64,000 nt of DNA, from assembly GCA_039566865.1 (NCBI GenBank), contig CM076948.1:20161001-20225000 (forward strand). Reading direction: 5' to 3'. Made by a program: the position numbers and the translations under genes. Each line of letters starts with the position of its first letter. The stretch's first letter is position 1. Positions 57,546 to 64,000 of the stretch are shown here, one piece after another. Under the pieces are notes generated by a model that made no database searches, had not been told where the DNA came from, and saw only the letters and a program-made list of their open reading frames with translations. The stretch comes from Aurelia coerulea. Taxonomy: Eukaryota; Cnidaria; Scyphozoa; Semaeostomeae; Ulmaridae.

Positions 57546-58943
57546 TTCCTGTGTCCTGAATTTTTATTGCAATGAAAAGTCAGCCTCGATTCTGTGCTTT
57601 GTAGTAAACAAAAGAGAGAACTGTGTTGCATGAACCAGTCAGGTTCATGACATATGCCCTTTAAGGGCTCTCTTTCACGCATCTGATTGGCGGATGTTTT
57701 TGTGAATCTGTGTGTTTGAAACAAATTAGGGCTTATGTTTATCATTTTTGTACGCTCGTAAAAAGTCAGTAGGATTAGCAGGCATTCAAATCTCTTACTT
57801 TTTGTATTGTAATGGGAGTTTTCAGTTGCCACTAGCAAGTAAAAGCGCTCGCTTCGCTCGCGCTTCAACATTCCTAGCTCCAACGGACAGCTTTTAGACA
57901 ATATCCGACAATGCACCTTGAATGTAACACGCTTTATAGGAGAAGGAAACATCATAATTAATGAGTGTAAACATGTGGGTAGAATGCCGAAACTTCTTGT
58001 TATGCACCAAAAAAATGCTACAGGATAAACTTTAGTGCAGTCTCTATTTAATAGCTGTATGAAAGTGTCCAGTTTCAAATTGTGCAAACCTGTTTGTTTA
58101 GTGTAAATCTATACTTGAAAGGTAGCCCATGTCCATATAAATTGCAAGAAGGAAGGTGAAACGATTCTTGAGCGGCTTGATCATATTCTACGTAGAATAC
58201 CCCTTTGGAATTATATGTTGATAACTTAATCCACAATGCATAGATATTGTCATGCTACGTACATTGATCAAAGCACTTTAATTGCTTATCAGCGTATGAA
58301 CATCAGCAATAGGTCTTGCGCACATAAGTATGAAAGAAATTTGACTGCAGTGAATGGATTTTATCCGTTCTCGTGTCTGGTCACGGAAAGCATAATCGCC
58401 GACGACTTCATAATCTAGGCCCATTTTAGAGGCATCAAAACAACGGTATGGAATAGTCTCATGGTCGGAAAATTATGTCGATTGTCATTGGGAAGATTTG
58501 AGGGAAAGGGTTGGTGGCCTATTGAAAAATGTCCAATTGTTCATACATAAGAAGGAGTGTTAGAGATGGAAATTGAGTAACTGACAGCCTTTCGGAGTTT
58601 ATTGTTCTCATATAGGACAAGAAATCAGGATTTTGATTGGCTAGAAAGTCTGGTCATACATCGAATAGCTTATTGCTTTGATCGTTTTTCGAATGATTGG
58701 TTACATGCCTTATATACCGGTTCTCCCAAAATGATGTAGGCTATTATTGTTTGATTTCTTACATGTCCATAACCAAAGAACCGATTTCCAAAAACTTTGT
58801 TTTACTTGATTACCTAAAGTCTAAATTGTATTTTAAGATGCTGGTCTTTTGCGTTTAATCTGACACAATATGTCAAAAGACTGAAAATACTGAAATTGAT
58901 CTTTCACTGCCCTTGCAGAAAACGGACAGTGGGCAAAAGGCTA
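57546..58943. other. Unannotated sequence
   Basis: A 195-codon minus-strand frame (57500-58087) overlaps the LINE junction and is not recognisable. Composition and a phrase shared with 25950 suggest intergenic repeat. Nothing else was recognised. Confidence 0.4.
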
Positions 58944-59694
58944 CAGGGTGTCCCAAAAAAATTGTTCGACCTTTGATTAAATATAAAAAATAACGACTTA
59001 ATGAATGTGCTCCCTGTTAACATAACCATATTGCTGAGATTTTAAATTAATTTTAGACACCAGAAACTAACAAATCGGCTAAATATTCACGGAATTACGA
59101 GCGTTCGAAGTTCAAGTTTGTGCGAAAGCTGAAACCAGACGCCCCTAAATTGCATATTTAGTGAAAGTAGAATCTCGTTTATCTAAAGCAAATCAAATGG
59201 AATTTGAAAATAACTTTCCATCAACTAGCTTTCTATAACATTGAATCAAGGTTATGGATGCTTGGAGGAATACTGTTCAGCACAATTTAGAATTGCCCCA
59301 TCTCTGATTGATTAAGTTTTCATGCCGTGTTTTAAGTACTCGCAGTCTTAAGTAAATTTTGGCAACGGTTACAAGAATTAGATAACTTTGGAAGTCTTTT
59401 GTGGTGTGCTCTGATATCGAGGAGAGGTAAAACATTGGACAGCCTTCTTTTACCTCGATTTTAGAACGCCTTTTTGGAAAACAAGTCAGTTAGGGGCGTC
59501 TGGTTTCAGCTTTCGCACATAATTGAACTTCAAACGCTTGTAGCTCCGTGAATTCTTAGCGGATTCGCAACATTTTTGTGTCTGAAATTAATTTAAAATC
59601 TGAGGAACAGGGATATGTAACCAGGAGCCTGTACCTTCTATCGTTATTTTTAAACATTTAATCAAGTGTCGAAAAATTTTTCTGAGACACCCCG
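58944..59694. mobile_element. TA-flanked hairpin MITE, CAGGGTGTCCC ends
   Basis: The 751-bp element has ends CAGGGTGTCCCAAAAAAATT / CGGGGTGTCTCAGAAAAATT, TA flanks and imperfect arms around about 59319 (gaaactaacaaatcgg against the diverged inverse near 59560). More diverged than its relative at 50127-50721, hence older. Confidence 0.75.
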
Positions 59695-60609
59695 TATATC
59701 TTTTCCGTGGACCTAAGCAATGAAATCAGCTTGCACTTGATATCAAACAGACACCCTCCCTTGCCACCTGATTCAAAAACAGATAATGCTATCATAGTCA
59801 CAACTATAAATGCTAATTTTGTTACTTTAATGCAGTAGATTTGTAATTAGTGATAATATGGTTTTAGCCAAGGCCCCTTGAGAAGCAGTTATGATGAACG
59901 GACGGGGCTACGTCTCAAGACAATATAAAATAAAATGGAATTGAACGCCACTTTCGACGGTCTTTGTTTGCTTTTGACGGCAAACACCCCCCACTTATAT
60001 CAACTTATATTATTTTTGTCCCCCCCCCCCCTTATATCAAATTCCAGAAGTTTCCAAAGATCCTCCATTCATTGGGCTAAGTAAGTTTGCATATTAATTT
60101 TGAGATGGTTTTTAGATAAAACTGTGACGAATTCATGTATTCAAATCGTAAAATTGTATGTTTAAACCGCAAAATGTTGTGTAAGAGAACTAGAAAGTGT
60201 CCAAAATTAAAAAAGCTCCCGTGGAGCTTTTGTGGTAGCCAATCAAAATAGTGTTATTCAAATAGTTTTTCTGATTGGAACATAGAAATCGTATGCCGAT
60301 TGAGATTTTTGTCAAGTCTAGCATAGAGTAGACTGACTCCAATCTAGCAATTTTTTGTGAAGTAAGGCTAGTATACAGACAATTCTCCAATCTAACATTG
60401 TAAATTGATTAGTTCTGCAGGCTGTATGAATTTCCACTCAATAAGACGTCAAATGCTTATCAAGCTTTGATGATGCAGGAGTTTGCTTCTTTAAAGCACA
60501 TCTGAGCACTGACGATAGAACCACTTGAAGACAGCAGAAGCTTTGCATCGTAAAAGAATTATTCATACAAGAATACTTCATGCCGTTTTGCTAAGTAAAT
60601 TTGATCATT

Positions 60610-61092
60610 CCAACAGCGACAAAGTATCCACAAGTTGGGGTTACATATATTGTGACTCCCTTCGCACCTTGCTCAAGAATCACATCTTGCTCAATTCTTC
60701 AGATGCTTCGAACAGTGGCAATGGTTCTATTTAGATGTCAATACAAATGAAAGATTGGCTTATCTGATACAACCTTGGCTGCTTTGAGACATTAGATATT
60801 TGTATGCTGCATATATTTGTATATTGCACACGAAAAACTTGGGATCGTACATGGTTACCGACCACGTAGCTTGCCTTTAAAGAGCCAAACAAATCAGCAT
60901 TGGTAGCCCAACTCGTACTAGTTCCATGCTCCAGAGGCCTTGGACATTGGCAACGGCTTGATGACATTTGACAGCGATGAAAACTGTAAATGTAGCAAAG
61001 TGCAACACAGAACTTGGATGTGTAACTTTGAGCAATACTGATACGACAAAAAATCTACACGGGGTTACTAACTAGGGTTACACGGGGTTACT
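60610..61092 (+). promoter_or_regulatory. Leader modules of receptor gene 5 (three copies)
   Basis: Copies begin at about 60626 (caagttggggttacatata), 60835 (aacttgggatcgtacatggt) and 61051 (ctacacggggttactaac). The last has an extra 24-bp internal repeat (gggttacacggggttactaac) and ends ~65 bp before the ATG. The block is colinear with 51400-51985. Confidence 0.5.
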
Positions 61093-61159
61093 AACTTGGT
61101 TCGCTATTTTTGAAAGCGGAAAAGGCTTAGGTAGAAAGAGGATGGTTAATAGATAGAGG

Positions 61160-62374
61160 ATGGTTAATGATTGCATAATGCCCCTGGTGGGGCCTATGAC
61201 AACGCCAGTTATTTATATTTTATTGACAATGACCTTTCTCACATCTATAAGTAACAGTTTGATCAATTTCTGCTTTATTGCAGGTATTCTCAGCAAGGAA
61301 AAGCTTAAAACACCTACAAATTTATTCGTAGTATCGCTATCTGCTAGCGACTTCCTAGTAGGCATTCTCGGTCAACCTCTTATGTTTGCACATTTATTGG
61401 TGAATCGATGGACTGTTCGCAATTGTGCACTTGCATCTGCTACTTTCTATACAATAAGTGTATTTACTGGGGCATCGACCATCTGTTTACCTGCAATAAG
61501 CCTTGACAGATATATACGCATGAAAAAGCTGCAATACCACAGGAAATATGTAACAACAAAACGTGTCGTTATGGTAATTGTTGCAGTGTGGAGCAGTGCA
61601 TTTATGATAAACCTTATTCAATTTGTGGGCATTCCCAAGTATATCTACTGGATTGTTGCCGTATCTTCTCTCGGCGTCATTTTAGTTGTAATGTCAGTTG
61701 CATACGCTTCATTAATTATTGAACTGACAAAGCCAAGTCTTGTGAGAGTTAAACCTATCAATAGTCTGCGGAGACCGTCTTGGACAACCATGCATTCAGG
61801 AACAACCAACTGGCCGTCAATAGCAGAACCAACAACTGCTGCACCAGCAACAACAACAAACATAGCACTAACAGGAGCAGCAACCACAGAACCAACAACA
61901 GCAACAGCCAGAAAACCAACGACAGTATCAACAAGCACATTACCTGCAGTAGCAACAAATGCAGAACCAACAATAGTAACAACAAACACAGTACCAACAA
62001 CCACAGTACCTGCAGTAGCAACAAACGCAGAACCAACTGTAGCAACGACTACAACAGATTATTCGACATTAAAATCTGAAAGAATGTTAGCGAAAGATGA
62101 AAGGAGGCAAATGCGCATTACTATTACTGTAGCAATACTGGTTGTGGTGGTGATTGCATCATGGACGCCGTGTTTCATTTCAGGCCTTTTATTTGCATTG
62201 GACCTTCCGGAATCCAACAAAGACGGGAAAATAATTACTATCCATTATTTCTCCATAATGATTGGTGTTGCATCATCATGTGTCAATCCATTGTTGTATT
62301 GTTGGAGAATCAGAGAAGTTCGAAAAGCAGCCCTAGATATTTTTCGAAAGATTGTGACGTTCAAACTATGCTAG
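61160..62374 (+). CDS. Class A GPCR, receptor 5 (404 aa, intronless)
   Basis: A seven-helix receptor, very close to receptor 4 outside loop 3 and TM3-TM5. N1.50 is 36, D2.50 is 64, Cys89, DRY is 116-118, SWTP is 334-337, NPLLY is 376-380, C-terminal Cys. TM3 differs (VFTGASTICLPAIS, no Cys at 3.36), and so does TM4-TM5 (NLIQFVGIPKYIYW), which suggests altered ligand contact after duplication (inference). Loop 3 keeps the Thr/Ala/Pro repeats but is 27 residues shorter overall than in receptor 4. An in-frame duplicate ATG upstream (61142) lies in a repeated gaggatggttaat phrase followed by a stop, so the start at 61160 is preferred. Confidence 0.93.
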   Translation: MVNDCIMPLVGPMTTPVIYILLTMTFLTSISNSLINFCFIAGILSKEKLKTPTNLFVVSLSASDFLVGILGQPLMFAHLLVNRWTVRNCALASATFYTISVFTGASTICLPAISLDRYIRMKKLQYHRKYVTTKRVVMVIVAVWSSAFMINLIQFVGIPKYIYWIVAVSSLGVILVVMSVAYASLIIELTKPSLVRVKPINSLRRPSWTTMHSGTTNWPSIAEPTTAAPATTTNIALTGAATTEPTTATARKPTTVSTSTLPAVATNAEPTIVTTNTVPTTTVPAVATNAEPTVATTTTDYSTLKSERMLAKDERRQMRITITVAILVVVVIASWTPCFISGLLFALDLPESNKDGKIITIHYFSIMIGVASSCVNPLLYCWRIREVRKAALDIFRKIVTFKLC

Positions 62375-62639
62375 AGAAATGTTAGCAAAATTAGCGACTG
62401 GTATCATGCTGTGTGTAGCATTATGCATCTTTATAGTATCAGTTTTCCCAAAACTCATTGTATCATAGATATTCTTACTACGAAAAACACTGAGTGTCAT
62501 CTTACATTTGGTGTCATCAGAAAATGTGACGTAAACTAGTTGCAAGTAATGGTATTTTAAAGTCGTGTGGCTCAATTTTGAATGATCCTGAAGAAAAGCA
62601 ATCAAAAATTCTCTTATTTGCCATCGCTTTGATTATTAA

Positions 62640-62855
62640 ATATGCTACTTTAAAGGAAGAAGCTTTTGTGAGAAGAAACTTCCGCGTTTTTCATGTTTTG
62701 GCCTGACTTCGTGAAAGCTTATTCCACGAAATTTCCTATAATGTGAAATTCGCGAAACTTTATTCCTGCAAAGTTTTTTTCAATCAAATATTGATATTCC
62801 TAGTCTCAAATTCAATATGATATTTTAAGGACAAATATTTTTAACTACCAGATGT
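62640..62855. repeat. Segmental duplication tail after receptor 5
   Basis: Colinear with 54035-54235 (agaagcttttgtgagaag..., ttccacgaaatttcc..., caaatattgatattcct...). It closes a duplicated block that runs 59940-62850 here and 50990-54235 (minus the MITE) around receptor 4. Similarity ends where an older MITE copy starts at 62858. Confidence 0.8.
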
Positions 62856-62857
62856 CC

Positions 62858-63300
62858 AAAGAAAAACAAAACGCGACAGATTTGAAAAATTCTAATGAAA
62901 ACTGCTTCATACTCACAATCCAACAGTTATCTTTATTCAACTCTGCAATAATTAGGTTAAATTTTGATATATTTTCTGGTATTTTTGGTGACTTGGTTAA
63001 GAGTTAAAAATCAGCAAACTTCAAAGTTGTTACCAGGGCAAAATCAGAGCTGCTGCATTAATAATGGTGAATCATAATGTCAAATTGTAAAACATGACAA
63101 TCCCTGCAATTACAAAGCATTTCTGACAAACACGCAAACACATAATTAAATCGAACATTAAACAGACATTTTCATAAAGATTTTTGTCAAAACACAGTCG
63201 TGCTTCTTAAGTGTCCATGATGGTTGCTTAATTTTTTCCAAAATTACTAGGCCATTATTGGATTCATACTTTCAATTGTAAATGAACACTGAGAGCTTCA
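62858..63300. repeat. Diverged half-copy of the 30954-31743 MITE
   Basis: Starts TACCAGATGTCCAAAG and follows the left half of 30954-31743 phrase by phrase (cgcgacagatttgaaaaatt, ttttggtgacttggtt, gaatcataatgtcaaattg) to about 63300. The right half is missing. Confidence 0.7.
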
Positions 63301-63329
63301 TACAGCTCCCCTATAGCCCCCACTGAAAG

Positions 63330-64000
63330 CGCGCAGCAGTTTGCCCTTAGGATAAGGGTGAGACAAATCGTCAAGTTGAGAAAAATTTTCGCTCAGTCAG
63401 TGTTTTAAATACATTCTCTAAGATCTATGAAAAATTATGAAAGAACAAGTAGTTCTATATCTTGATACTACGCTCTCACCCGGTCACGCTCTAGGTTTTC
63501 ATAGGTGCCTATAGAAAGGCATACGGTACGCAACACGTTTTAATAAGACTCCTTGAAGACTGGAAGACCAAACTTGATAATAATTATATTGTAGGTGCTG
63601 TACTAATGGACTTGTCAAAAGCATTTTATATCATCCCACACGATATGCTGATTGCTGATTGAAGTTAAAATGCGTATGGTATAGATGAACATGCCTTGGT
63701 ACTAATCTATTCATATCTTAAACGGCCATCCGTGAGGATAAACAATACATACAGTTCCTTCCAAACAATCTTATCTGGTGTCCCCAAGGCTCCGTTTTAG
63801 GCCCTTTTCTTGCTAATGTACATATGAATTATCTTTGTCTGTTTGTTAAACAGGCAGTATTACATAATCATGCTGATGACAACACGCTTGCTTGTTTCTC
63901 TAGGACTCTACCAGATCTGGTGCGAGCCCTAGAGGCGTCGCACTAGACTGGTTAAAGGAAAATCATATGATTGCGAATCCATCAAAGTTTCATACACTGT
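63330..64000 (+). pseudogene. LINE reverse transcriptase, decayed, cut by window edge
   Basis: Frame-shifting translation gives GAYRKAYGTQHVLIRLLEDW, VGAVLMDLSKAFYIIPHDML (Asp of the second motif position changed), a stop, LSGVPQGSVLGPFLANVH with one frame change, and HADDNTLACF in place of YADD. Several stops and shifts mark it as a pseudogene. It is related to the LINE at 47050-49641 and continues past the window. Confidence 0.8.

Noticed and set aside
57500..58087. 195-codon minus-strand frame.
   Set aside because: It starts in sequence shared with other intergenic places, crosses the LINE truncation point and shows no recognisable domain.
1..64000. CRISPR arrays, rRNA or canonical tRNA genes, integrated virus genes.
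   Set aside because: No regularly spaced direct repeats with unique spacers, no rRNA core sequence, no clean cloverleaf and no virus-like polyprotein were seen on either strand.

Overview
The window looks like a gene-poor, transposon-rich piece of an animal nuclear genome. It is AT-rich and has no operons or bacterial signals. It carries 5'-truncated CR1/L2/Rex1-type LINEs, many TA-flanked hairpin MITEs, hAT-like and Mutator-like elements and tRNA-like SINE heads. The only intact host genes I can support are five intronless class A (rhodopsin-like) GPCR genes, all on the + strand. Intronless tandem GPCR families in this repeat background suggest an invertebrate, most likely a cnidarian (anthozoan). 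That assignment is inference.

Layout. 1-8.5 kb: a 1.1-kb direct repeat (1-1111 and 5907-7036) with a 3.28-kb palindromic Mutator-like element (1143-4418, perfect 9-bp target duplication) between the copies. That element's arms contain a promoter-plus-first-exon-like segment and a younger hAT-like insertion. 8.5-13 kb: two LINE copies, a LINE 3' end and a SINE; one LINE is split by a second Mutator-like element. 14-19 kb: foldback elements, two of them holding nested insertions. 19-22.5 kb: unannotated sequence with antisense reading frames I do not recognise, then degenerate 480-bp tandem repeats.

22.9-62.4 kb: the receptor array, with genes at 22967-23941, 36651-37658, 42017-43024, 52028-53323 and 61160-62374. 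The intergenic sequence is packed with transposons. Genes 4 and 5 lie in a recent ~2.8-kb segmental duplication with a ~9-kb period. Every receptor has the same short leader motif roughly 60-75 bp before its ATG. Genes 2-5 have further copies of a ~200-300-bp leader module upstream.

How the genes work together. The receptors share one seven-helix core: D2.50, DRY/DRF, SWxP and NPxLY are present; Asp3.32, Cys3.25, an ECL2 cysteine and Pro5.50 are absent. They differ mainly in intracellular loop 3, which is short in genes 1-3 and expanded into a Thr/Ala/Pro-rich minisatellite in genes 4-5. This fits a lineage-specific set of receptors for related, unknown ligands. The transposons record relative dates, because several insertions have their empty site preserved in the opposite arm of a palindrome or in a duplicated paralogue.

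No rRNA, canonical tRNA, CRISPR array or virus-like gene was recognised. All family calls rest on reading motifs, not on database searches.
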